This document shows positions 1 to 7,941 of a DNA stretch of 43,780 nucleotides, one piece after another. The position numbers and the translations under genes were made by a program. The number at the start of each line of letters is the position of its first letter. Position 1 is the first letter of the stretch. Location of the stretch: NCBI GenBank assembly GCA_903845195.1, contig CAIMWO010000046.1, positions 1-43,780 of the forward strand, written 5' to 3'. The notes beneath the pieces were generated by a model. That model ran no database searches. It saw only the letters and a program-made list of their open reading frames with translations, and was not told where the DNA came from. The stretch comes from an uncultured Phycisphaerales bacterium. Its GTDB lineage: Bacteria > Planctomycetota > Phycisphaerae > WQYP01.

Positions 1-753
1 CAGCGGGTGATCGACACGTATAAGAATGATGTGGACATCACGTGGGTGGTGCAGGAAGAGCAGAAGGGGACGGGCCATGCGGTACTGGTGTGCAAGGAAA
101 AGATCGCGGCCAATGGGGGACTGGGCGCGGAAGACCATGTGTTTGTGCTGGGCGGAGATGGGCCGCTGATTCGCGGCGATACGCTCAAGGCGCTGACGGA
201 CAAGCATCTGTCGGCCAAGGCGGCCGTGACGCTGGCGACGAGCATGCTGGAGAATCCGACGGGATATGGGCGGATCATGCGGGACTCGCAAAATAACGTC
301 ATCGGGATCGTCGAGCAGAACGATGCGACGGAAGAGCAGCGGAAAATCCGCGAGGTCAATCCCACGTATTGGATGTTCCGCACGCAGGATTTGTTTGAGG
401 CGCTGGGGCACGTGACGCCCAACAATAAGAAGGGTGAGTATTACCTGACCGACACGCTGGCGATTCTGAAGGGGATGGGGCGGCGGCTGGAGGCGGTGCC
501 GAGCGTTCCGCCGGAGGATGTGCTTTCGATCAACACGCGGAGCGAACTGGCGGATGTGGCGCGGGTGATGCAGCGGCGGATTCAAAAGCGGCACATGGAT
601 GCGGGGGTGACGCTGGTGTCGCCGGAGAACACGTGGATCGAGCATGGGGTGACGATCGGTGCCGATGCGGTGATCGAGCCGTTCTGCTTTCTGGGCGGCG
701 GCGTGAAGGTGGCGGCGGGAGAACGGGTGAAGGCGGGGACGATTCTGCGCTAA
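1..753 (+). CDS. glmU: UDP-N-acetylglucosamine pyrophosphorylase (GlmU N-terminal type), 5' truncated
   Basis: The reading frame is open from base 1, so the gene starts before the window; 250 residues are visible. They match the C-terminal part of the nucleotidyltransferase domain of GlmU: EEQKGTGHA (residues 19-27 of the fragment), an LGGDGPLI stretch corresponding to the family's YGDxPLI metal/UTP region, GYGRI, and NTRSELADV near the domain end. The family makes UDP-GlcNAc from GlcNAc-1-P and UTP in the cytoplasm for peptidoglycan and LPS. After the uridylyltransferase domain only a short left-handed beta-helix-like tail follows (VTIGADAVIEPFCFLGG), so the acetyltransferase half of E. coli GlmU is absent; acetylation would need a separate enzyme. 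Its place ahead of prs, rplY and pth matches the glmU-prs-ctc-pth order known in other phyla. Confidence 0.85.
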   Translation, partial: QRVIDTYKNDVDITWVVQEEQKGTGHAVLVCKEKIAANGGLGAEDHVFVLGGDGPLIRGDTLKALTDKHLSAKAAVTLATSMLENPTGYGRIMRDSQNNVIGIVEQNDATEEQRKIREVNPTYWMFRTQDLFEALGHVTPNNKKGEYYLTDTLAILKGMGRRLEAVPSVPPEDVLSINTRSELADVARVMQRRIQKRHMDAGVTLVSPENTWIEHGVTIGADAVIEPFCFLGGGVKVAAGERVKAGTILR

Positions 754-810
754 AACGCGTTTTCAACAATCCGCTTCAGAATCGCTCCATCGTGGTTATC
801 ATGTCAGGCT

Positions 811-1983
811 ATGAAACGCATCCTGACGATCATCTTCACCACACTGTCGCTGATCCTGCTTCTTGCAGTGCTGGGGCTCACGGTTCGCGGTTGGTTCACC
901 TCTGACCGCTTTTCCATAGCATCTGATCATTATTACTGCGAGATCCATCTCAACTCCTGCACGCTTGGTGTGCTGCTGATCGATAATCGCGAACTCCACC
1001 TCATCAGCCTCGGCCATTTTTCCCATGTCATGTTTCGAACGTTCCATTGGCCAACGCTCGGCGTGCGATGGTCGGCAACGCGAGCAGAGTTCCATCCCAT
1101 CCAGGGAGAAGGCCAGCTAGTTCATCTTGTCATTCCGTACTGGCTGTTCGCGGTGCCGGCGGCAATATGGCCGGTGCGGCGGATTCTCAAACGGCTGCGC
1201 CGCATGCCAAAGAAGGAAGCGCCGCTTGTTTGCCTCGAATGTGGATATGACTTGCGTGCCAGCAAAGACCGCTGCCCTGAGTGCGGCACGCCGATCGGCC
1301 AGGGCGGCAAGCGTTCTTTGGTGAAGCGAGTGGTGCGTTCTCGCTGGAGCAAGATCGCGTTGACACTCATCGGATTGAGCATCGCGGTATGCGCAACTCG
1401 AACGCGCTGGGACAGTTGGGACCTTGCCTGGTGGGTAATTGCAGGAAGAAGACTTCCACCGGAGGTACAGATTCCGATGGTGGCCACTGCCACGGAAGAT
1501 CCAGATGCCATCGATTCTCAATCGTTTGACCTACTGGCCGCGAAGGAGTTTCAGTTTGTCTTTGTGGACCGCAACGGACGGGAGGGCTTTGACATGCTCG
1601 AAATCCACCCCGATCTCACGTGTGATCATGTGTTCTTCGACCGTATGCCGTATCCCGCTGACGGTATATGGAAACACGCCGCATTTTCTATCGACAAATC
1701 CGTCTGTGACGATCTGCGCCGTGTACTGATGGAGATTCGATTTTTCTCCATGAAGAAGTCATACCGGACCAACACGTGGGATGGAATCCAGCGCTGGGTA
1801 ATTGTGGATGCAGTCGGAAAACACAAATACGTTGGCTGGGATAGCTATTTTCCGAAGGAGGAGGAGCAGATTTACCAGTTCCTGCAAGATCGTATCCTCA
1901 AGACGCCCGCCGCCGAGATGGCCGAGTCTAAGAGAATGAACGAAGCAGAAATTGACAAATTCCGCCAGCGCGCGAGAGAGTAG
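811..1983 (+). CDS. Membrane protein with zinc ribbon, unknown function
   Basis: 390 residues. An N-terminal transmembrane helix (about residues 4-25, LTIIFTTLSLILLLAVLGLT) is followed by an extracytoplasmic stretch, a second hydrophobic segment near residues 109-123, then a zinc ribbon of the form CLECGYDLR...CPECG around residue 141, and another hydrophobic segment after it (KIALTLIGLSIAV). The C-terminal about 200 residues are soluble and not recognised. The CxxCGYDLR...CPECG ribbon is very common in planctomycete membrane proteins of unknown role. The gene lies 57 bp after glmU on the same strand. Its base composition is less G-biased than that of glmU, and it is not part of the usual glmU-prs order, so it is probably an accessory insertion. 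Function unknown. Confidence 0.75.
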   Translation: MKRILTIIFTTLSLILLLAVLGLTVRGWFTSDRFSIASDHYYCEIHLNSCTLGVLLIDNRELHLISLGHFSHVMFRTFHWPTLGVRWSATRAEFHPIQGEGQLVHLVIPYWLFAVPAAIWPVRRILKRLRRMPKKEAPLVCLECGYDLRASKDRCPECGTPIGQGGKRSLVKRVVRSRWSKIALTLIGLSIAVCATRTRWDSWDLAWWVIAGRRLPPEVQIPMVATATEDPDAIDSQSFDLLAAKEFQFVFVDRNGREGFDMLEIHPDLTCDHVFFDRMPYPADGIWKHAAFSIDKSVCDDLRRVLMEIRFFSMKKSYRTNTWDGIQRWVIVDAVGKHKYVGWDSYFPKEEEQIYQFLQDRILKTPAAEMAESKRMNEAEIDKFRQRARE

Positions 1984-2360
1984 ACAACGGCAATGCTGAG
2001 ATGGCGACGGAATCGGCTGGGATAATAATCCGTCGGCGTGGAGGATGTGTCTGGAAGGCGTGGGGACGGGAATCGATAGAAAGCGGGGCCGAAATGGACG
2101 ATGTCGGCAGAGATTTTCGCCGGATTTGAAATCGGGGGCGGCATCGGGCAAGATACCGGGGTCGGGCCGCTCCTGTGAATAGGCGCGGGCGTGACACTCG
2201 ACGCGAGCCAGCCGGCCGCGTGATTCAGGTTAACGGGTCAAATGGTTACACGGTTGAATGGGTTTTTGAACGCCGGTACTGGCGGCGAGAGTCCCGTTTG
2301 ATCGCATAATCACTGCACTTCTTAACCGTTTGACTATCTCTTGCTCATACGGAGTTCATA
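1984..2360 (+). other. Gene-free leader upstream of prs
   Basis: No credible gene is seen in these 377 bases; open frames on the minus strand here are low-complexity shadows. A pair of 12-bp inverted segments with one mismatch lies at 2237-2248 and 2323-2334 (gtcaaatggtta and taaccgtttgac), in a region of short GGTTAA/GGTTAC-like words that may be a further degenerate repeat. The segment must hold the prs promoter, but no convincing -35/-10 pair was identified. A GGAG at 2350-2354 gives a weak ribosome binding site for prs. Confidence 0.4.
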
Positions 2361-3341
2361 ATGGATCTCGCCGACGGACTGAAAGTTTTTGCTGGCCGGG
2401 CCAATAGCCAGTTCACCACGCGGATGTGCGAGCACATCGGCATTCCGGTCGGCAAGGCCCGCGTCGAATCATTTCCCGACGGCGAATTGATCGTCAAACT
2501 CGATGAAGACGTGCGCGGGCGCGATTGCTTCGTCGTGCAGTCGACGTGCAGCCCCGTCAACGAAAATCTGATGGAACTGCTGATCTGGATCGACTGTCTG
2601 CGGCGGGCGTCGGCGAACCGCATCACGGCCGTGATGCCGTACTTTGGTTACGCCCGGCAGGACCGCAAATCAGAAGGCCGCACGCCGATCACGGCCAAGC
2701 TGGTCGCCAACCTGATCACCGCAGCGGGCGCCAATCGCGTCATCGCGATGGATCTGCACGCCGCCCAGGTGCAGGGGTTCTTCGATATTCCGACGGATCA
2801 CCTGCTGGCCAGCCCGGTGCTGTCGAAATTTTTCCTGGAAGAAACCGGCAAGATGGGGCGGGTCGCCATCGTTTCGCCGGACCCCGGCAACCTCAAGGCC
2901 GCCAGCTATTACGCCGAACTGGTCAACGCCGAGCTGGCGTTCATCGACAAACGCCGCCAGACCGCCACGACCGTGGCGATGAACACGATCGTCGGCAACG
3001 ACGTGACCGGCAAGACCGTCCTGATGATCGACGACATGATCACCACCGGCGGGACGATTTCGGAGGCGTCCAAAATTCTCAAGGAAAACGGCGCGGCGAA
3101 AATCTACGTGGCTGCCACGCACGGCGTCTTCGCGGGCAAGGCGATTGAAAAAATCGTGAATTCCCCCATCGACCGCATCATCATCACCGACACCATCCCC
3201 CCCTGCGACCGCCTGAAGCCCATCATGGATCGCCTGACCGTGCTCTCGGTCACCAACCTGGTCGGCGACGCGATCCAACGCATCCACTTGAATCAATCAG
3301 TCAGCGGCCTGCTTCGCGGTGCGGCAGGCGGGAAACGGTAA
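2361..3341 (+). CDS. prs: Ribose-phosphate pyrophosphokinase (PRPP synthetase)
   Basis: 326 residues, the full length expected for class I PRPP synthetase. It transfers pyrophosphate from ATP to ribose-5-phosphate, supplying PRPP to purine, pyrimidine, histidine, tryptophan and NAD synthesis. Seen directly: KVFAGRANSQ at the N-terminus, the ribose-phosphate/ATP region FGYARQDRK, the signature DLHAAQVQGFFDIPTDHL near residue 131, and the PRPP-binding loop MIDDMITTGGT near residue 222. No residues appear to be missing. It is followed by 489 non-coding bases containing two large palindromes and then by rplY. The order glmU-prs-rplY-pth is the conserved one. The start ATG sits behind a weak GGAG. 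Confidence 0.96.
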   Translation: MDLADGLKVFAGRANSQFTTRMCEHIGIPVGKARVESFPDGELIVKLDEDVRGRDCFVVQSTCSPVNENLMELLIWIDCLRRASANRITAVMPYFGYARQDRKSEGRTPITAKLVANLITAAGANRVIAMDLHAAQVQGFFDIPTDHLLASPVLSKFFLEETGKMGRVAIVSPDPGNLKAASYYAELVNAELAFIDKRRQTATTVAMNTIVGNDVTGKTVLMIDDMITTGGTISEASKILKENGAAKIYVAATHGVFAGKAIEKIVNSPIDRIIITDTIPPCDRLKPIMDRLTVLSVTNLVGDAIQRIHLNQSVSGLLRGAAGGKR

Positions 3342-3366
3342 CAGGGCTATCGCATTCTCGGTTTGT

Positions 3367-3434
3367 CCACAGATTTCACAGATTTACACAGATTTGACGG
3401 GGTAAGAATCTGTGTAAATCTGTGAAATCTGTGG
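3367..3434. repeat. Perfect 28-bp inverted repeat built from CACAGATTT words
   Basis: Left arm 3367-3394 and right arm 3407-3434 are exact reverse complements of 28 bp, with a 12-base loop (3395-3406). Each arm is a degenerate tandem of a 9-base word (CACAGATTT). It is too A/T-rich and lacks the trailing T-run of a typical intrinsic terminator, but lies 26 bases after the prs stop and could protect or end the transcript. It is one of the dispersed word-repeat families of this window; related words recur near 39561-39579. Confidence 0.9.
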
Positions 3435-3522
3435 ATCGCCCTCCTTCTGTCACAACGGAACAAGGAGGCAGAATCGGAGAATGCGATTGCCCTGGAAACG
3501 GTAACCTACTCCACAGCCCCGA

Positions 3523-3686
3523 TAGGCTCTGACTGAAGTCGCGGCGGGATCGTCTTTCGTGCCAGGCCGGCCATCTGCGGCGTCCTCGGACCTCAGAATA
3601 CTTACAAGTATGCTTCGGTCCTGCGTCCTTGCATCCGCCCGACCTGGCCTGAAATCCGACCGCGCCGCGACTTCAGACAGAGCCTA
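3523..3686. repeat. 164-bp imperfect palindromic element (MITE- or structured-RNA-like)
   Basis: The outer arms, 3523-3546 and 3663-3686, are 24 bp long and complementary except at one position (taggctctgactgaagtcgc on the left). Inward the complementarity continues imperfectly (GCCAGGCC opposite GGCCTGGC-like sequence, TCGGACC opposite GGTCC) to a centre around ATACTTACAAGTAT. The whole element folds as one long hairpin, contains no ORF, and lies between prs and rplY. It could be a non-autonomous mobile hairpin or an RNA structure; no target duplication was identified. Confidence 0.7.
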
Positions 3687-3830
3687 GACCCGCCCGCCCT
3701 GTTTTGGTACTATCTTCCCTTCCCCCTCCGGGGAAGCATGGTCTGAGCGCTCATGGTAAATGGTGCCTCAGTGCCGGTTTCGGCACGCACACGTTGAGAG
3801 TCGGCGCTCACCACAGAAGGACCTTCCGTC

Positions 3831-4541
3831 ATGGCCAAACCCACAACCGTCAAACAATCCCATCCGGTCGTCGCCGAAATCCGCAATGTGCGCGGCACGA
3901 AGAAGACACGTATCCTGCGCGCCGCGGGCAAACTGCCCGGCGTCGTCTATGGGTTGCAGAAGGAAGTCGTGGCAGTGACGCTGCCGGCCGTGGAAGTCGT
4001 CGGCATTCTTCACGCCGGTGCACACGTGCTGGATGTGAGCTTGGGCGGCAAAGTCGAAAAGATGCTGATCCAGGATGTTCAGTATGATTATCTGCAGACG
4101 ACCGTCGAGCACATCGATCTGCTCCGCATCGATCCGCACCAGAAGGTGAAGGTCAAGGTCGCCCTCGAATTCCGCGGCACGCCCAAGGGCGCCAAGGAAG
4201 GCGGCATTCTTGAGACGCAGTCCACCGAAATCGAAGTGGAGGTTTTGGCGACAGACATTCCCGATACCATCCGCGTCAACGTCGAGTCTCTGGAACTACA
4301 CCAGATCCTGCACGCCAAGGACATCGTGATGCCGGAAGGCGCCAAGCTGGCCGAATATCCCGAGAAGATCATCTGCCAGGTCCGCACGGTGAAGGAAGAG
4401 GTTGCCGCGGTGGTCGCCGAAGCCGGCCCGGCCGAACCAGAAGTCATCGGCAAGAAGAAGGAAGAGGAAGGCGCCGAAGGCGCTGCGGCTCCGGCTGCCG
4501 GGGGCAAGGGCGCTGCGGGTGCGGCTCCGGCGAAGAAGTAA
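3831..4541 (+). CDS. rplY: 50S ribosomal protein L25/TL5 (Ctc form)
   Basis: 236 residues: an N-terminal L25 domain (about residues 14-105, with RNVRGTKKTRILRAAGKLPGVVYG and the later VEHIDLLRID) plus the C-terminal TL5/CTC beta domain (about 106-195, ending EKIICQV), then a low-complexity Glu/Lys and Ala/Gly tail (residues about 200-236). It binds 5S rRNA in the large subunit. The tail is longer than in most family members and ends in GAAPAKK. The start follows AGAAGGA in a leader downstream of the 164-bp palindrome. A strong terminator lies 32 bases after the stop, so pth is probably transcribed separately in part. Confidence 0.95.
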   Translation: MAKPTTVKQSHPVVAEIRNVRGTKKTRILRAAGKLPGVVYGLQKEVVAVTLPAVEVVGILHAGAHVLDVSLGGKVEKMLIQDVQYDYLQTTVEHIDLLRIDPHQKVKVKVALEFRGTPKGAKEGGILETQSTEIEVEVLATDIPDTIRVNVESLELHQILHAKDIVMPEGAKLAEYPEKIICQVRTVKEEVAAVVAEAGPAEPEVIGKKKEEEGAEGAAAPAAGGKGAAGAAPAKK

Positions 4542-4548
4542 TCGTTCG

Positions 4549-4573
4549 GAATCAAGAAGTAAGAATCAAGAAG
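4549..4573. repeat. Short AAGAATCAAG-type word repeat
   Basis: Two successive copies of a GAATCAAGAAG word separated by TAA lie between the rplY stop and the terminator stem. The same AAGCAAGAAG/AAGAATCAAG vocabulary forms arrays at 24954-24985, 35621-35728 and 39707-39740. Confidence 0.7.
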
Positions 4574-4601
4574 CCGGAAGGTTCGCCTTCCGGCTTTTTT
4601 C
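4573..4601 (+). terminator. Rho-independent terminator after rplY
   Basis: A perfect 10-bp stem (agccggaagg / ccttccggct) closes on a TTCG tetraloop (4583-4586) and is followed directly by a T-run. It should end the prs-rplY transcript. Confidence 0.93.
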
Positions 4602-4668
4602 TTGCGCCGGTCGAACGCATTCCCCTCACCAACGTATTACTTGTAGAATCTCCTTCGGAGTCTTCCCC

Positions 4669-5175
4669 ATGGCACAACCGTCAGAACGTAAACCGCGAAC
4701 GACCCGCCGCTGGGTGTTGGGAATCTTCGGCGGCATCTTTCTGCTGATCGTATTCTTCTGTTCCGGTCTCAACTTTCCCGTACTTGGTCCACAGAGGTCG
4801 TTCGCCACTGCAATCCACGACGACTTTAGGCTGACGCTTCCACCGTCTCTGAAAGTCACTCATGCCGCACGTTGCGCGTCGCGGGATCCCGCGTACTTTT
4901 ATGACTGCGATATTGCACCGGCCGACATCCCCCTTTTCAAGAAACAACTCGAAGATGCCGCCCAAACTGCAGGTTACAAACTCGCGGATCATGATTCTGA
5001 TACCAGGTTTTCCTTCGGCCCACCCCCGCCTTCATGGTACATCCCAGGTACTCTGACCGACCGTCAAGCAATGGTGGTGCGAATCGAAAATTCTAGTCGT
5101 GGAACCTCGACAGGCTATTGGTTCTTCTTCTCGGCCTCGACCGGAAAGATCTACGTCTTTTGGTACGCTACCTAG
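4669..5175 (+). CDS. Small membrane-anchored protein, unknown function
   Basis: 168 residues from the ATG at 4669; an upstream in-frame start would overlap rplY and read through its terminator, so it is not used. A basic N-terminus (residues 1-16) precedes one transmembrane helix (about 17-34, VLGIFGGIFLLIVFFCSGL), leaving a soluble extracytoplasmic domain of about 130 residues with a PPPPSWYIPG segment and a C-terminus rich in aromatic residues (GYWFFFSASTGKIYVFWY). No family was recognised. It sits between rplY and pth, which are normally adjacent, and is bracketed by a 23-bp direct repeat (4591-4613 and 5248-5270), suggesting insertion or duplication. It lacks a clear Shine-Dalgarno site (only CGGAG at 4656-4660). 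Confidence 0.65.
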   Translation: MAQPSERKPRTTRRWVLGIFGGIFLLIVFFCSGLNFPVLGPQRSFATAIHDDFRLTLPPSLKVTHAARCASRDPAYFYDCDIAPADIPLFKKQLEDAAQTAGYKLADHDSDTRFSFGPPPPSWYIPGTLTDRQAMVVRIENSSRGTSTGYWFFFSASTGKIYVFWYAT

Positions 5176-5247
5176 CGCAGCACCTCATCAAACCATTCCT
5201 CGTGGTCCTTCGCATATTTCGTATCTTCGTGGCAACTTCGGCATCCC

Positions 5248-5270
5248 CCGGCTTTTTTCTTGCGCCGGTC
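5248..5270. repeat. Second copy of a 23-bp direct repeat (terminator 3' half)
   Basis: Bases 5248-5270 repeat 4591-4613 (ccggcttttttcttgcgccg followed by gtc). The first copy is the 3' half of the rplY terminator plus its flank. The two copies bracket the membrane-protein gene at 4669-5175. Confidence 0.75.
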
Positions 5271-5346
5271 CTCTGTGCTCTCTGTGCTCTCTGTGGTTTA
5301 ATACCCCGTCGTCCTCCTGACCACTGACCACTAACCACTGGCCACT
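5271..5346. repeat. Two word-repeat runs directly upstream of pth
   Basis: 5271-5300 is a CTCTGTGCT-type tandem ending in GTGGTTTA (the same family as CACAGAG runs elsewhere). 5319-5346 is four degenerate copies of a seven-base ACCACT-type word. The second run ends four bases before the pth start codon, leaving no room for a normal ribosome binding site. Confidence 0.85.
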
Positions 5347-5350
5347 ATTC

Positions 5351-5947
5351 ATGAAACTCATCGTCGGTCTCGGCAATCCCGGTTCGCAGTACGAACGCAC
5401 GCGGCACAATGCCGGATTCATGTGCGTCGACCGCTTTGCGCAGCAACACGGGGCGATGAATTATCGCGTGGCGCATGAGGCGTTTCTGGCGGATGTAAAC
5501 CTGGGCGGCGAGAAACTGCTGATCCTCAAGCCGCAGACGTTTATGAATCTTTCCGGACGATCGGTGGCGTCAGCGATGAGTTTCTACAAATTGAGCATCG
5601 ATGATCTGCTGGTCGTGGTGGACGATGTCGCGATTCCCTGCGGCACGATTCGCTTGCGGCCGTCGGGGTCCGCGGGCGGGCATAACGGCCTCAAGGACAT
5701 CCAGCGGGCCATGGGCGGATTTGCGTTGCTGTCGGGAAAAGCCGGGGAAGACTACGCCCGCCTCCGCATCGGCGTCGATTCTCCCGGGCAGGTGCCGCAG
5801 GTGGCGTATGTGCTGCAGGCGTTCACGCCGGATCAGAAGCCGAAGCTGGAAATCGCCCTGCAAAATGCCGTCGAAGCGATCGCCCTCTGGGCCACTTCGG
5901 GGATCAATCCCGCGATGAACAAGTACAACGCAGGCGAGGCGCCCTGA
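5351..5947 (+). CDS. pth: Peptidyl-tRNA hydrolase
   Basis: 198 residues, typical for bacterial Pth. It cleaves the ester bond of peptidyl-tRNAs dropped by ribosomes, recycling tRNA. Family residues are present: GLGNPG (6-11, with the substrate-binding Asn9), TRHNAGF with catalytic His19, TFMN with Asn66, and VVDDVAIP with the Asp92 that polarises the histidine. GSAGGHNGLKDI (about 108-119) is the usual substrate-contact segment. The start codon is set by homology; the bases just upstream are a repeat run and contain no Shine-Dalgarno site, which is odd for a housekeeping gene. It is preceded by rplY and an inserted gene. Confidence 0.96.
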   Translation: MKLIVGLGNPGSQYERTRHNAGFMCVDRFAQQHGAMNYRVAHEAFLADVNLGGEKLLILKPQTFMNLSGRSVASAMSFYKLSIDDLLVVVDDVAIPCGTIRLRPSGSAGGHNGLKDIQRAMGGFALLSGKAGEDYARLRIGVDSPGQVPQVAYVLQAFTPDQKPKLEIALQNAVEAIALWATSGINPAMNKYNAGEAP

Positions 5948-6035
5948 TCGGCGCGGCCAGCTTTGACATGCAATGCCCGCAACGCCACGACCAGCCTTTG
6001 CCGCGGTGTGAGGGTCCACGAAATGGAGACCTGTC

Positions 6036-7811
6036 ATGAAGAAAACACTATTGGCGCTCCTTCTGGTGCTGGCGATGCCCGTGCTGTGGCTCGCCGCCGA
6101 GAATATCCCCACCACGCAACCGGGCACCCAACCGACGGCCGCGGAACCTGCCACCGGTGAGCACCCGCTTACCTGGGTTCCCGGCGGGCCCGAGACGCAG
6201 TACTTCCACTTTGAAGGCGATAGTCTGTCATCCAATGACAACCGGGTTCCCGATTGGAATCAGCGCGTGATGATGCTCGATCAATTCGCCGGGCGCGGCA
6301 CCCGCATCAACGTCGGCCAGTATGGCGGGGTCATCTCGAGCATCGGCGGCCGATACCAGTCCTACATATACCCCAATCGCGTGGGGCAGAAAGGCATTAC
6401 CAAATCGTGGATCTTTCTCGAGATCGGCACCAACGACGCCATCGTTTCGGATGCGGCCGTCACGGATGTCGGTAAATTCGGAAACCCGACGTTTCAATAC
6501 AACGAGTGGGCGAAAATGTGGGATGGGTACCTGGCCACGGCGCGGGCCGATGGCTTCAAACTCGTGGTGCATACCGTTATGCGGCGCACGCATGCGGCAA
6601 CCGGACACGGCAGTGGATTCGAGATCGTCCGTCGCATGATGAACGACCACATCCGTGCTTCCACCAAGCAGTACGACATCCTGATCGATTTGGACAAGAT
6701 CTTCCCCAACTGCTTCGACACGCGATTCTTTGCCGGCGATTTCACGCACATGGTCCCCGACGGCAGACAGCGCTGGGCGGAGACGGTCAACACGATCTTC
6801 CGCAACGGCGGGGCGCTCGATGCCGGTCTCAATCCCGGCGTGGAGGATTATCAAGTCCCGCAGAACATCGATCTGGTCAATGAGGCCCGAGCCTATCGCG
6901 CGCCGCAGGGGTACGCCGAAGCGCTTCTATCCGGCTCTACCTGGGACTTGAACACCGCGCCCGCGGCCTTCATGAATCTTAACGCCAACGTCGCCCTGGC
7001 CAATCCCACGCACATGCGGCAGGGCTTTCATTACGGGCTCACTGTCAATCAAGGTAATGAAGGCGGCTGCAAGCTCACGTTTGGCACAAGTTATAAAAAC
7101 GTGCCGGCGCTGGGAGCGGCGTCATACACCGTTACGCATTTGGATTTCTACTCTGATGGTGCGGCGCTCATTTGCGTGGGCTCGGGGTCCTATGTGGCGG
7201 CGGGCAGTGAGACTTTGGTCGCGGACGAAGAGTTCACCCTCCCCGCCAACACGGTATCGCAACCCGGGTTTCCCAAGGGATCGCGCGCGCTAAACAATAC
7301 CACTCATCCCGACACTACCAACACGCTGAACCATGACTACGTTGCCGGCGGCACGATTTACGTCGACCCGGCTGCCGCCGGCGAAGGACAAACCTACGGC
7401 GCAACGGAAGCGTGCCTGTTGGATACGGGTACGAGTTCGCACACCGTCGAGGCGCGATTCAAAGCCCTCAGCGGGGAGTGCGGCCTGGTCGTGCGCGCCA
7501 CCGATATGAAGAACCGGTTCCACTTTTGCATCAACGCTGCCGGGAAATGGGAGGTTTTCAAGGTCGTCGGCGGCTCGTACGGCACCCTCGCCGCCGGCGC
7601 GACGACGGGAACCTTTACCTATTCGACCGACGGCAACCAACTGAAAGTCGTGGCTGTCGGCAACAACATGGCTTTCTACATCGATGGCGTGCTGAAGACG
7701 ACCGTCACCGATGCCTTTAACAATGACGCGACGCTGGCAGGCTTCGGATGGGTGAACCAAGGCACGAAAAATGCCAGCCGCGTCGCTTCATGGAAGGCCT
7801 ATACACACTGA
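6036..7811 (+). CDS. Secreted SGNH/GDSL-type hydrolase with C-terminal laminin-G-like domain
   Basis: 591 residues. A signal peptide (about 1-21, KTLLALLLVLAMPVLWLAAE) is followed by a Thr/Pro linker and an SGNH domain. Block I is GDSLS at 61-65 (nucleophile Ser63), block III is EIGTND at 129-134, and block V is DFTHMVPDG with Asp235 and His238. Residues about 420-591 form a beta-rich domain (TVEARFKALSGECGLVVRATD, FYIDGVLK) like concanavalin/LamG or keto-disaccharide-hydrolase domains of planctomycete secreted enzymes. Likely role: hydrolysis of an ester on a polysaccharide outside the cytoplasm; the substrate is unknown. A good Shine-Dalgarno-like GGAGA lies upstream of the start. It is monocistronic and convergent with the next gene. 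Confidence 0.75.
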   Translation: MKKTLLALLLVLAMPVLWLAAENIPTTQPGTQPTAAEPATGEHPLTWVPGGPETQYFHFEGDSLSSNDNRVPDWNQRVMMLDQFAGRGTRINVGQYGGVISSIGGRYQSYIYPNRVGQKGITKSWIFLEIGTNDAIVSDAAVTDVGKFGNPTFQYNEWAKMWDGYLATARADGFKLVVHTVMRRTHAATGHGSGFEIVRRMMNDHIRASTKQYDILIDLDKIFPNCFDTRFFAGDFTHMVPDGRQRWAETVNTIFRNGGALDAGLNPGVEDYQVPQNIDLVNEARAYRAPQGYAEALLSGSTWDLNTAPAAFMNLNANVALANPTHMRQGFHYGLTVNQGNEGGCKLTFGTSYKNVPALGAASYTVTHLDFYSDGAALICVGSGSYVAAGSETLVADEEFTLPANTVSQPGFPKGSRALNNTTHPDTTNTLNHDYVAGGTIYVDPAAAGEGQTYGATEACLLDTGTSSHTVEARFKALSGECGLVVRATDMKNRFHFCINAAGKWEVFKVVGGSYGTLAAGATTGTFTYSTDGNQLKVVAVGNNMAFYIDGVLKTTVTDAFNNDATLAGFGWVNQGTKNASRVASWKAYTH

Positions 7812-7941
7812 CGCAAGCGCGCGTACACGGCACATTAGCTTTGCCTGACATCAAAAAATATCCTCTTTTCCGACTCGAGCAGCAACTCCATCCGCTTTGG
7901 TTGCTGTTGTCGGCATTAGTATTCGCCCGGCGGCGATACCG

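Noticed and set aside
4402..5175. 257-residue start for the membrane protein
   Set aside because: It would overlap rplY in another frame and read across a strong terminator; the ATG at 4669 with a clear membrane anchor is preferred.
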